DNA of 6,250 bases from Gammaproteobacteria bacterium (GCA_027858635.1 JAQICG010000265.1:1-6250); one strand, 5' to 3'. Positions 1-6,250 are shown, counted from the stretch's first letter. The notes: generated by a model from the letters alone, not told the origin. Program-made: numbers and translations.

Positions 1-602
1 TCTGGAAGGCCGCATATTCTGATGGCTGGGCAATCGCGTGTCAATTCAAAATCACCGAAGATTGTTGCGGTTGAGACATGAATATCGGGCGTTATCACCA
101 GATACCAGGGCTGTTCCAGGTCGAGCGGGGTCAGTTTTTCGCCCACGCCTTCGGCAAACGCCGAAAAGCCGTGGATAAATACGGGCACATCAGCACCCAG
201 TTTCAGGCCGATCGCGGCCAGTGCCTCATCGTCCAGTCCACAGTTCCAGATTCGATTCAGTGCATGCAGGGTGGTCGCGGCATCTGAACTACCCCCGCCC
301 AGACCGGCGCCCATCGGCAGTTTTTTATGCAGATAAATATCCACGCCCTGCCGGCAATCACAGTGCTTCTGCAATACCCTGGCGGCCCTGACCACCAGGT
401 CGTCTTCGGCGGGAATGCCGGCATTATCTTCAATACGCTGTATTTTCGTGTCGGGCCTTGGCTCGAAGCGCAGCTCATCACCGTAGTCCAGAAATTGAAA
501 CACCGTTTGCAGTTCGTGGTAGCCATCAGTGCGCTGACCGGTGATGTGCAATAACAGGTTGAGTTTGGCCGGTGCCGGCCAGTTCAAAAGCAGGTCGCTC
601 AT
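1..602 (-). CDS. ispE: 4-diphosphocytidyl-2-C-methyl-D-erythritol kinase, 3' end cut by window edge
   Basis: IspE is the cytosolic GHMP-family kinase that phosphorylates 4-diphosphocytidyl-2-C-methylerythritol with ATP in the MEP (non-mevalonate) isoprenoid pathway. The first 200 residues are present. Visible features are the N-terminal APAKLNLLLHITGQRTDGYHEL block with the presumed catalytic Lys13, the glycine-rich ATP loop PMGAGLGGGSSDAA at residues 96-109, and LGADVPVF at 135-142 with the presumed catalytic Asp138. The stretch VSTATIF..ELTRDCP near 176-192 also fits the family. Typical members are about 280 residues, so roughly 80 C-terminal residues lie beyond the left edge. The ATG at 602-600 overlaps the lolB stop codon in an ATGA junction, with GAGG four bases upstream of the start. 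It is the last visible gene of the minus-strand run and is probably translationally coupled to lolB. No frameshift or lost motif is seen in the part present. Confidence 0.97.
   Translation of the reverse strand, partial: MSDLLLNWPAPAKLNLLLHITGQRTDGYHELQTVFQFLDYGDELRFEPRPDTKIQRIEDNAGIPAEDDLVVRAARVLQKHCDCRQGVDIYLHKKLPMGAGLGGGSSDAATTLHALNRIWNCGLDDEALAAIGLKLGADVPVFIHGFSAFAEGVGEKLTPLDLEQPWYLVITPDIHVSTATIFGDFELTRDCPAIRICGLP
16..44 (-). promoter_or_regulatory. Promoter-like element inside ispE, reading out of the window
   Basis: On the minus strand, a consensus TTGACA (44-39) is followed after exactly 17 bases by CAGAAT (21-16; 4 of 6 to TATAAT), then by a GC-rich stretch ATGCGGCC. The layout resembles stable-RNA promoters. 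However, the bases also encode the family-typical Leu-Thr-Arg-Asp-Cys-Pro of IspE, so the TTGACA may be a coding coincidence. No product can be seen because the window ends. Confidence 0.3.
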
Positions 603-1243
603 ACCGCCTCGCTATCGAGTAGAGTCCATTGCCGAATTAGCAGGCGAATGGCCAGCTCAGGGCGATCTTCGCGACTCAGATAAAACGCATGCGGCAAGGT
701 CTGTGTCTCAACTTTCTTATACTCAGACATTTCTATGTTCCAGCCACCCTGAACCAGGCGGTGCAGCTGCCCCTGGTCATTCCAGGACTGCTTCCGCACC
801 GGCAGATCTTCGGTGGGAATACCACGCAACCAGGCGCGCAGGCCTAAAATCGGCACCGGTACACCCAGACTGGAGGCCAGCAATTCATCAGCACTGTCAG
901 CGTAGACTTCACCTTCAGCGGTTTTAAGCATCACCCCGCCGGCGCCACCCTGAATCAAAATAGTGCCCTGACCCAGAGCGGCAATCAAGCGGACTTTATA
1001 GTGCCCGCCCTGCTGATTCCAGAAAAGATCCAGACTGCCGCCTTCATTTTCGGTCTGTATACCCAGTCGCCCAGTTAACTTCCAGGCGGTTAACTGCTGT
1101 TTTTGCGCCACAGTCTGTGGCCAGTGTTCAGGGATCTGGCGTGTCGTTTCAGGGCGATAACTACAGCCCGATTGCAGCAGCACCAGCGCGACAAGTACGC
1201 TGCCGCACCCTATTTTATATTCCGGTTTAACGCTCCATTTCAT
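599..1243 (-). CDS. lolB: Outer-membrane lipoprotein receptor LolB
   Basis: LolB accepts lipoproteins from the periplasmic carrier LolA and inserts them into the inner leaflet of the outer membrane. It is itself a lipoprotein. The protein is 214 residues, close to the 207 of E. coli LolB. Residues 1-26 form a lipoprotein signal peptide: charged start MKWSVKPEYK, hydrophobic VLVALVLL, then QSGC with the acylated Cys27. Ser at +2 predicts outer-membrane sorting. The body fits the family: WKLTGRLGI (54-62), FWNQQGGHYKVRL (74-86), ALGQGTI (89-95), YADSADELL (114-122) and GVPVPILGLRAWLRGIP (127-143). Leu90 in the ALGQ loop is the likely counterpart of the functional loop Leu68 of mature E. coli LolB. 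The ATG at 1243 is preferred over an upstream start at 1312 because it places the signal peptide at the N-terminus and overlaps the TPR gene's TGA as ATGA. The upstream start would add 23 residues with no signal character. There is no strong Shine-Dalgarno, so coupling is likely. Confidence 0.95.
   Translation of the reverse strand: MKWSVKPEYKIGCGSVLVALVLLQSGCSYRPETTRQIPEHWPQTVAQKQQLTAWKLTGRLGIQTENEGGSLDLFWNQQGGHYKVRLIAALGQGTILIQGGAGGVMLKTAEGEVYADSADELLASSLGVPVPILGLRAWLRGIPTEDLPVRKQSWNDQGQLHRLVQGGWNIEMSEYKKVETQTLPHAFYLSREDRPELAIRLLIRQWTLLDSEAV
607..610 (-). promoter_or_regulatory. Shine-Dalgarno site of ispE
   Basis: GAGG on the minus strand lies four bases before the ispE ATG, inside the last codons of lolB. 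The spacing is a little short, but the site supports the ATG at 602 as the start and fits coupled re-initiation at the ATGA overlap. Confidence 0.5.
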
Positions 1244-2979
1244 GGCTTGAATCTTTGCAGCGTCTCCATCAGCACCGGATGCCGGGCATTGGCCTCCTGG
1301 CCCTTCTGCCACACCTTCCGCGCCTTGTCTTTTTCACCGGCCTGCCACAGCACTTCGCCATAATGCGCGGCAATTTCAGCATCGGCCAGTTTGTCAAAAG
1401 CCCTCGACAGCCATTTCAGTGCCTCGGGCAGCTCACCCATGCGGTAATTGACCCAGCCCAGACTGTCCATAATGGCGGGGTCTTCCGGCACCAGTGCAAT
1501 CGCCCGCTGGATATAATCTCTGGCTTCCCGATAACGTTCAGTGCGATCAGCCAGGGTGTAACCCAGGGCATTCAGGGCATCGGCGTTATCGGGTTCCATG
1601 GACAAAACCTTGAGTAGATCCGCCTCGGCGACATCAACCCGATTCACTTTTTCGGCGATTAAAGCACGCGCATACAGCAGATCGATATCCTCGCTGTTCT
1701 CCGCCAGAGCGCGACTGAACATTTCAAAGGATTCTTTGTAACGGTGATGACTGCGATAGATTTCACCCATGGTCAGGTAAATGCGTACCCGCTCGGACCA
1801 TTCATCTGTCCTTTGCGCCAGAACCTGTAACTGTTCGATGGCCTCATCGGCACGATCCAGCCGGGCAAAAAGACTGGCGACACGCAGTCTCGCCTCGAAA
1901 GCAAGAGGCCCCTCTTTCACCCGAATATATTGTGCAATAGCCGTTTTGTATTGCTCCCTATTCTGGGCAATGCGCCCCAGATAGTAGTAGGCAATATTGG
2001 TCTTCTGATCCAGCTCCAACAGGTGCTCCAGCAACCGGGCGGCTTTATCGAGCTGGCCGATTTCAATGTAGAGTAGAGCTAGATTCAGCGATACTTCAGC
2101 ATTATCCGGCTGTTTTTGCTGCACGATCTGGTACTGCTCACTGGCGGCTTCATAATCCTCGTCTTCGACCAGCAGGCGTGCGTACTGCATGCGCAGTGCA
2201 AAATCATCGGGGCGCTCCTCAAGCACCTGCGCAAGCACGGCTCTGGCTCTGTCACGATCACCCTGCGCCAGATAGATTTGAGCCTTGATCAGGTGCACGT
2301 CAACCAGCGATGGCTCAATCTCAAGCGCCCGATCCAGCAGGCTGATTGCTGCTTCGTGCTGCTCCAGTTGCAAGGTGAACCGAGCCTGCAGAATCAACAT
2401 CTGCGGATTATCGGCTTGCGCCTGATTCAGCGCTTCGAGCAGAGCCAGTGCGTCCTCAGCCTCGATCTCGGCGTCCAGCAACTCCTTCACCGCTATGGCT
2501 TTTTCATTATGGCTATCATTCTCCTGCGCCAGCATCGCCTGCACATAGGGCAGCGCTTCCACAGGCTGATGCAGTTGCAGATAGCTGAGGGCATACATTC
2601 GGTCAATATCGGGGTTTTCCGGTTCAAGCTCGCGCCAGCGCTCCAGCAGTTCCAGCACGCGCGGGTATTGCTTGTTATACAGGGCAATGTAGGCGGCACG
2701 GGCCGTGATCCGGCCATCCTCACTCAGATAGGCTGCCTGACGATAATAATCAACTGAACTATCCAGATCACCGGCATTGCCGGCAAATTCAGCCGCCAGC
2801 AACTTGTAGAGCAGCTCTTCATCAAGTACGGCCGTCTCTGGCGTAGCAGCAATCTCTTCCGGCGGACTATTCAGCGAAGTACAGGCGCTGCTGAATACCA
2901 GCACCGCCGCGATAGCCATGAAGCCGAGCGGGCGCAGAAAAGCTGACCCAAAAACGTTTATCGCAATCATTTTTTTCAT
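1240..2979 (-). CDS. lbcA: TPR-repeat outer-membrane lipoprotein, LbcA-like
   Basis: This is a 579-residue secreted lipoprotein made almost wholly of tetratricopeptide repeats. The signal peptide runs MKKMIAINVF..FMAIAAVLVFSSAC, with the presumed acylated Cys33 and Thr at +2 (no inner-membrane retention Asp). A short Pro/Glu/Ala linker follows. Helical repeats then run from about residue 54 to the C-terminus; the clearest are LVDVHLIKAQIYLAQGDRDR, LNALGYTLADR (about 469) and DSLGWVNYRMGELPEAL (about 506). Size and position between hemA and lolB match P. aeruginosa PA4667 (LbcA), the adaptor that binds the periplasmic protease CtpA and promotes turnover of peptidoglycan hydrolases. That specific role is inferred from synteny and architecture; only a TPR lipoprotein is directly visible. 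Start choice: the frame is open to a GTG at 3078 with ATGs at 3063, 3057, 3006, 2991, 2979 and 2970. The ATG at 2979 is taken because MKK begins a normal signal peptide. No start has a good Shine-Dalgarno. The stop overlaps lolB by four bases. Confidence 0.88.
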   Translation of the reverse strand: MKKMIAINVFGSAFLRPLGFMAIAAVLVFSSACTSLNSPPEEIAATPETAVLDEELLYKLLAAEFAGNAGDLDSSVDYYRQAAYLSEDGRITARAAYIALYNKQYPRVLELLERWRELEPENPDIDRMYALSYLQLHQPVEALPYVQAMLAQENDSHNEKAIAVKELLDAEIEAEDALALLEALNQAQADNPQMLILQARFTLQLEQHEAAISLLDRALEIEPSLVDVHLIKAQIYLAQGDRDRARAVLAQVLEERPDDFALRMQYARLLVEDEDYEAASEQYQIVQQKQPDNAEVSLNLALLYIEIGQLDKAARLLEHLLELDQKTNIAYYYLGRIAQNREQYKTAIAQYIRVKEGPLAFEARLRVASLFARLDRADEAIEQLQVLAQRTDEWSERVRIYLTMGEIYRSHHRYKESFEMFSRALAENSEDIDLLYARALIAEKVNRVDVAEADLLKVLSMEPDNADALNALGYTLADRTERYREARDYIQRAIALVPEDPAIMDSLGWVNYRMGELPEALKWLSRAFDKLADAEIAAHYGEVLWQAGEKDKARKVWQKGQEANARHPVLMETLQRFKP

Positions 2980-2986
2980 CCGATCA

Positions 2987-2995
2987 ATCATAGCA
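2987..2995 (-). promoter_or_regulatory. Possible extended -10 promoter for the lbcA-lolB-ispE run
   Basis: On the minus strand TGCTATGAT reads as an extended -10 (TGn followed by TATGAT, 5 of 6 to TATAAT). No convincing -35 is present 17 bases upstream. Initiation six to seven bases downstream would fall at or next to the ATG at 2979, giving an almost leaderless transcript. A weaker alternative is TATCAT at 3089-3084, also without a good -35. Motif-only evidence. Confidence 0.25.
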
Positions 2996-3084
2996 CTGAA
3001 TACCATCCGGTTTGATGCTGACAATAGCTGCCCACATTTAAAAAAACGCGCCGCCATCTTCATGGCTGAAGCCGGCACACAACA

Positions 3085-3093
3085 TGATATAAA
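3085..3093 (+). promoter_or_regulatory. Possible distal hemA promoter, extended -10
   Basis: TGATATAAA fits an extended -10 (TGn plus TATAAA, 5 of 6). There is no good -35. A start near 3100 would leave a leader of about 70 bases before hemA. The same AT-rich stretch read on the other strand also gives a -10-like TATCAT, so it may serve either direction. Motif-only evidence. Confidence 0.25.
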
Positions 3094-3116
3094 TTACAAC
3101 CTCAGAGCAGTGCGAT

Positions 3117-3145
3117 TTGAGTTAAAATTCACCCTGTCGCAAAAT
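3117..3145 (+). promoter_or_regulatory. Probable proximal hemA promoter
   Basis: TTGAGT at 3117-3122 and CAAAAT at 3140-3145 are separated by 17 bases; each matches 4 of 6 sigma-70 consensus positions. The -10 is followed by ACGCG. Transcription would start near 3152, about 20 bases before the hemA ATG. Spacing and position are good, but both hexamers are imperfect. Confidence 0.4.
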
Positions 3146-3171
3146 ACGCGTTTACGCACCAGCTGTTATAT

Positions 3172-4455
3172 ATGTCATCGAAAACCCCGAGCCTGATCAC
3201 CCTGGGCCTTAACCACAAGACCGCGCCCCTTAAATTGCGTGAACGTCTGGCCTTTACTCCGCAGACCCTGCTTGAAGCCCTGAACAGCCTGCACAAACTC
3301 AAGGATGTTGAGGAAGCGGCGATTATATCAACCTGTAATCGTACTGAGCTGTATTGCGCGATGAGCAAAGATGCAGACCAGTCCATTATTGATTGGTTCA
3401 GTTCCTACCATGGCCTTGAATCTTCCACCATTAAAAGCCACCTGTACACCTACGATCACAATGAAACCATTCGCCACGATATGTCGGTAACCTGCGTACT
3501 GGACTCCATGGTGCTGGGTGAACCCCAGATTGCCGGGCAGATGAAAGAGGCATACTCCATGGCCCGGCAGCAGGGCACGCTGGGGCGCCTGCTGGGCAAG
3601 CTATTCCAGCACAGCTTTGCCGTCGCCAAACAGGTGCGCACCGATACCGCCATCGGCTCCAGCCCGGTCTCGGTCGCCTTTGCCGCAGTCAGTCTGGCGA
3701 AACAGATTTTCGGTGAGCTGAACCAGTCCACGGCGCTGCTGATCGGTGCCGGTGAAACCATCGAGCTCACCGCCCGGCACCTGCACAGCCAGAAAATAAA
3801 ACACATGATTATCGCCAACCGCAGCCTTGAACGCGCCGAGAATCTGGCTGAGGAATTTAGCGCCGAGGCCATACGCCTGCCCCAGATCGCCGAGCATCTG
3901 CACCGGGCCGACATTGTCATCGCCTCCACCGCCAGTCCTCTGCCCGTGCTGGGCAAGGGCACGGTTGAAAGAGCGCTAAAAATACGCAAACGCCAACCTA
4001 TTTTCATGGTCGACCTGGCGGTGCCCCGCGATATCGAGGCCGAAGTCGCCTCACTGGACGATATCTATCTTTATGCGGTCGACGATCTGCAGGATGTCAT
4101 TGATGAAAATCTGCAATCGCGCCAGCAGGCGGCCGAACAGGCGCATGATATTATTGATGAAGAGGTGCACCACTTTCTCAACTGGCATCGCTCTCTGGAT
4201 TCGGTTGATCTGATTTCCGAGTTACGCAGTTCCACCCAAAGCATGAGTCAGGAAGTACTCAACAAAGCCCTCAAACAGCTGGCCGCCGGCGAATCGCCGG
4301 AGAAAGCCCTTGAGTTTCTGACCCACACGCTCACCAATAAATTTCTGCATCGACCCTGTACGTATATCCGAAAAGCCTGCGAAGAAAACAATCGCGAATT
4401 GATCAACGCCGCCAAACAGCTGCTGGTTGATGACGATGAAAGCCGAAATAAATAA
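3172..4455 (+). CDS. hemA: Glutamyl-tRNA reductase
   Basis: HemA reduces glutamyl-tRNA(Glu) to glutamate-1-semialdehyde with NADPH, the first committed step of C5-pathway tetrapyrrole synthesis in the cytosol. The 427-residue protein is of normal length. In order it has the N-terminal catalytic domain (LGLNHKTAPLKLRERLAF at 11-28; STCNRTELYC with catalytic Cys55; conserved His102; DSMVLGEPQIAGQMKEAY at 111-128), the NADPH domain (IGAGETIEL at 191-199, then ANRSLERAENL), and the C-terminal helical dimerisation domain (LHRPCTYIRKA near 392). The ATG at 3172 puts the first conserved block at the usual distance from the N-terminus, and no nearer alternative exists. No clear Shine-Dalgarno precedes it. 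Around His102 the usual LFRVASGLDS-type sequence reads DMSVTCVLDS, an unusual divergence; Cys55 and His102 themselves are intact. It leads a probable hemA-prfA-prmC operon; prfA starts 31 bases after its stop. Confidence 0.98.
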   Translation: MSSKTPSLITLGLNHKTAPLKLRERLAFTPQTLLEALNSLHKLKDVEEAAIISTCNRTELYCAMSKDADQSIIDWFSSYHGLESSTIKSHLYTYDHNETIRHDMSVTCVLDSMVLGEPQIAGQMKEAYSMARQQGTLGRLLGKLFQHSFAVAKQVRTDTAIGSSPVSVAFAAVSLAKQIFGELNQSTALLIGAGETIELTARHLHSQKIKHMIIANRSLERAENLAEEFSAEAIRLPQIAEHLHRADIVIASTASPLPVLGKGTVERALKIRKRQPIFMVDLAVPRDIEAEVASLDDIYLYAVDDLQDVIDENLQSRQQAAEQAHDIIDEEVHHFLNWHRSLDSVDLISELRSSTQSMSQEVLNKALKQLAAGESPEKALEFLTHTLTNKFLHRPCTYIRKACEENNRELINAAKQLLVDDDESRNK

Positions 4456-4474
4456 CACCGCAAGCCATAATCCC

Positions 4475-4478
4475 AGGA
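4475..4478 (+). promoter_or_regulatory. Shine-Dalgarno site that fixes the prfA start at TTG 4487
   Basis: AGGA (within CAGGAAAA) lies eight bases before the TTG at 4487, in the short hemA-prfA spacer. The in-frame ATGs at 4427, 4430 and 4436, inside hemA, have no such element. This is the main nucleotide evidence for a TTG start. Confidence 0.7.
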
Positions 4479-4486
4479 AAACCTCT

Positions 4487-5569
4487 TTGAAAGAATCGAT
4501 AGTTAACAAATTAAACAACCTGATTGACCGTCATGAAGAACTAGCCAGCCTCATGTCCGAACCTGACGTCATGTCCAATCAAAACACCTTCCGCGATCTG
4601 TCCAAAGAGTATGCACAGCTCGAACCGGTGGTGACCTGCTACAAAAAATATCTGGATGCCCAACAAGAACTCGCCAACGCCGAGGAGATGCTCAGGGACA
4701 AAGACCCCGATTTACGCGAAATGGCCGAAGAAGAGCGGAAAAAAGCTGGGAATGATATCGAAACCCTGGAGCTTGAATTACAGAGACTGCTTTTACCCAC
4801 CGACCCCCACGATAGCAGCAATGTCTTTCTGGAAATACGCGCGGGCACCGGCGGCGATGAAGCGGCTATTTTTGCCGGGGATCTGTTTCGCATGTATACA
4901 CGCTATGCCGAAATCAAACGCTGGCAAATCGAAATCATTAATCAGAATCTGGGCGAACATGGCGGCTACAAGGAGGTCATCGCGCGCATTATCGGTGATG
5001 GTGCCTATTCCAGACTGAAATTCGAATCGGGCGCTCACCGCGTGCAACGCGTACCGGAAACCGAATCACAGGGCCGGGTACACACTTCGGCGGCGACGGT
5101 GGCTGTGATGCCGGAAATTGATGATGTCGAGCAGATCGAAATCAGCCCTTCTGATTTACGTGTAGACACCTACAGGGCTTCCGGTGCAGGCGGGCAGCAC
5201 ATCAACAAGACCGACTCGGCGGTACGGCTTACCCATATTCCTACCGGCACCATTGTGGAATGCCAGGACGAGCGTTCGCAGCACAAAAATAAGGCGCGGG
5301 CACTGTCGCTGCTGCAGGCGCGCATCATGGATACCGAGCTGGAAAAGCAGCGCTCGGAACAGGCCCAGACCCGAAAAAGCCTGGTGGGCAGCGGCGACCG
5401 CTCCGAACGCATTCGCACCTACAATTTCCCTCAGGGCCGGGTCACCGACCACCGGATCAATTTGACGCTGTACAAGCTGGATGAATTTACCGCCGGTGGC
5501 ATGGATCAGATTATTGATCACCTGATCAACGAATACCAGGCCGAACAGCTCGCTGCTCTGGCCGAGTAA
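4487..5569 (+). CDS. prfA: Peptide chain release factor 1 (TTG start)
   Basis: RF1 recognises UAA and UAG in the ribosomal A site and triggers peptidyl-tRNA hydrolysis. Read from TTG 4487 the protein begins MKESIVNKLNNLIDRHEEL, aligning with the family start (E. coli MKPSIVAKLEALHERHEE), and is 360 residues, the same length as E. coli RF1. Domain 1 is helical (about 1-105). The core begins at IRAGTGGDEAAIF (117-129). The codon-reading PxT motif is PET at 190-192 in VPETESQGRVHTSA, which marks RF1 rather than RF2 (SPF). The catalytic GGQ is at 235-237 within SGAGGQHINKTDSAVR, and Gln237 is the expected PrmC methylation site. ECQDERSQHKNKARAL follows and the C-terminus is intact. Starting instead at ATG 4427 would add 20 non-family residues, overlap hemA by 29 bases and lack a Shine-Dalgarno. 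prmC follows after ten bases. Confidence 0.97.
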   Translation: MKESIVNKLNNLIDRHEELASLMSEPDVMSNQNTFRDLSKEYAQLEPVVTCYKKYLDAQQELANAEEMLRDKDPDLREMAEEERKKAGNDIETLELELQRLLLPTDPHDSSNVFLEIRAGTGGDEAAIFAGDLFRMYTRYAEIKRWQIEIINQNLGEHGGYKEVIARIIGDGAYSRLKFESGAHRVQRVPETESQGRVHTSAATVAVMPEIDDVEQIEISPSDLRVDTYRASGAGGQHINKTDSAVRLTHIPTGTIVECQDERSQHKNKARALSLLQARIMDTELEKQRSEQAQTRKSLVGSGDRSERIRTYNFPQGRVTDHRINLTLYKLDEFTAGGMDQIIDHLINEYQAEQLAALAE

Positions 5570-5579
5570 TCGCCCCATA

Positions 5580-6250
5580 ATGCCCCGACCCAACATTGCT
5601 CAGGCCATCAAAGCGGCCACCTGCATTCTGGCAGAAACTTCGGTATCCGCCCGCCTTGATGCCGAGGTACTGTTGCGACATGCGCTGGAGTGCAGCGCCA
5701 CCCATCTTCTGGCGTGGCCCGAGACAATTCTGGATGAGAAACAGACTCTGAGCTTCGAACAGCTGATCGAACAGCGCCGTTCCGGCGTGCCAGTGGCTTA
5801 TCTGACCGGCCACAAGGAGTTCTGGTCGCTGGATTTCAGGGTGACCCCGGCCACGCTCATCCCCCGACCGGAAACCGAGCTACTGGTCGAGTTTGTACTG
5901 GATAAATTTTCCAGCCGGAAAAAACTCAAGCTGATCGATCTGGGTACCGGTAGCGGCGCCATCGCCATCGCCCTCGCCAGCGAGAAACCCGACTGGAGCA
6001 TAACGGCCACCGATGTTTCAGAGGAAGCGCTTGCTGTCGCTACCGAGAATGCCTGCAGGCATCAGATCAGCAATATCCGCTTCGTTAACAGCCACTGGTT
6101 TGAACAGATTGAGGCGCAGGATTTTGATCTGATTATCAGCAATCCGCCCTACATCGCCCGGCACAACGAGCACCTGTCTCAGGGCGATGTACGCTTCGAA
6201 CCCCCCGGCGCACTGATTTCCGGTGACACCGGCATGGATGCCATTGAACA
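5580..6250 (+). CDS. prmC: Peptide chain release factor N5-glutamine methyltransferase, 3' end cut by window edge
   Basis: PrmC (formerly HemK) transfers a methyl group from S-adenosylmethionine to the GGQ glutamine of RF1 and RF2, raising termination efficiency. Residues 1-223 are present; family members are about 280 long, so some 55 residues lie beyond the right edge. The N-terminal helical domain ends at VAYLTGHKEFWSLDF (72-86), followed by IPRPETELLVE (94-104). The SAM-binding motif is DLGTGSGAIAIALA (120-133), an acidic Asp145 ends the next strand, and the catalytic NPPY is at 188-191 with YIARHNEHL after it. RFEPPGALISG is also typical of the family. The ATG at 5580 comes ten bases after the prfA stop, with only a weak GAG upstream, so it probably depends on transcription and perhaps coupling from prfA. 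The gene looks intact in the part seen. Its old name HemK came from its closeness to hemA, not from a role in haem synthesis. Confidence 0.97.
   Translation, partial: MPRPNIAQAIKAATCILAETSVSARLDAEVLLRHALECSATHLLAWPETILDEKQTLSFEQLIEQRRSGVPVAYLTGHKEFWSLDFRVTPATLIPRPETELLVEFVLDKFSSRKKLKLIDLGTGSGAIAIALASEKPDWSITATDVSEEALAVATENACRHQISNIRFVNSHWFEQIEAQDFDLIISNPPYIARHNEHLSQGDVRFEPPGALISGDTGMDAIE

Noticed and set aside
541..927. 128-residue plus-strand open frame across the lolB/ispE junction
   Set aside because: It is antisense to two confidently assigned genes; its composition is low-information and it shows no family motif.
1244..1312. 23-residue upstream extension of LolB
   Set aside because: It would bury the lipoprotein signal and overlap the TPR gene by over 70 bases; the ATGA start at 1243 explains the data better.
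2116..2757. 213-residue open frame on the plus strand, antisense to the TPR gene
   Set aside because: It lies wholly opposite a clear TPR coding frame, is rich in Leu, Gln and His as expected from antisense of repeat codons, and has no recognisable domain.
2980..3078. N-terminal extension of the TPR protein from a GTG at 3078
   Set aside because: The extra 33 residues would put a charged, non-signal segment before an otherwise normal lipoprotein signal peptide, and no ribosome-binding site supports it.
3456..4007. 183-residue minus-strand open frame inside hemA
   Set aside because: It is a shadow of the hemA coding sequence, with no motif and no initiation signal.
4456..4486. Possible terminator or attenuator between hemA and prfA
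   Set aside because: Only 31 bases separate the genes and no stem with a T-run is visible; it looks like a normal operon spacer.
5156..5596. 146-residue minus-strand open frame opposite the prfA 3' end
   Set aside because: It is the reverse complement of the conserved GGQ region of RF1, so it is a shadow frame.
1..6250. Mobile element, CRISPR array, defence system or other novel cassette
   Set aside because: All substantial sequence is accounted for by six housekeeping-type genes in a familiar order; no direct repeats, insertion-sequence ends, integrase or composition break were seen by eye.

Overview
The window is ordinary, gene-dense chromosomal DNA from a non-enteric gammaproteobacterium. 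It probably belongs to the broad Pseudomonas/Cellvibrio/oceanospirillalean group. The evidence is gene order: hemA-prfA-prmC runs divergently from a TPR lipoprotein gene, lolB and ispE. From memory, this is the Pseudomonas aeruginosa layout (hemA, PA4667/lbcA, lolB, ispE). Enterics have hemA-prfA-prmC and lolB-ispE without the TPR gene between them. No mobile element, CRISPR array, RNA gene or phage remnant was seen.

Minus strand, 2979 down to 1: three genes in a tight run. First is a TPR outer-membrane lipoprotein (LbcA-like, 1240-2979). Next is lolB (599-1243), the outer-membrane lipoprotein receptor. Last is ispE (602 to beyond the left edge), a kinase of the MEP isoprenoid pathway. Both junctions are 4-base ATGA stop/start overlaps, so the three are probably co-transcribed and translationally coupled. 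The TPR protein should be lipidated and delivered to the outer membrane by the Lol system, of which LolB is the last step.

Centre, 2980-3171: a 192-base divergent spacer with plausible promoters in both directions. Neither flanking gene has a clear Shine-Dalgarno site.

Plus strand, 3172 to 6250: hemA (glutamyl-tRNA reductase, first committed step of C5 haem synthesis), prfA (peptide chain release factor 1) and prmC (methyltransferase for the release-factor GGQ glutamine, cut by the right edge). PrmC modifies the product of the gene just before it. prfA is best read from a TTG start at 4487, preceded by AGGA, which gives a 360-residue protein.

Nothing here looks like an undescribed system. 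The points worth a second look are local: the TTG start of prfA, divergent residues in a conserved block of HemA, the missing ribosome-binding sites around the divergent spacer, and a promoter-like element inside ispE.
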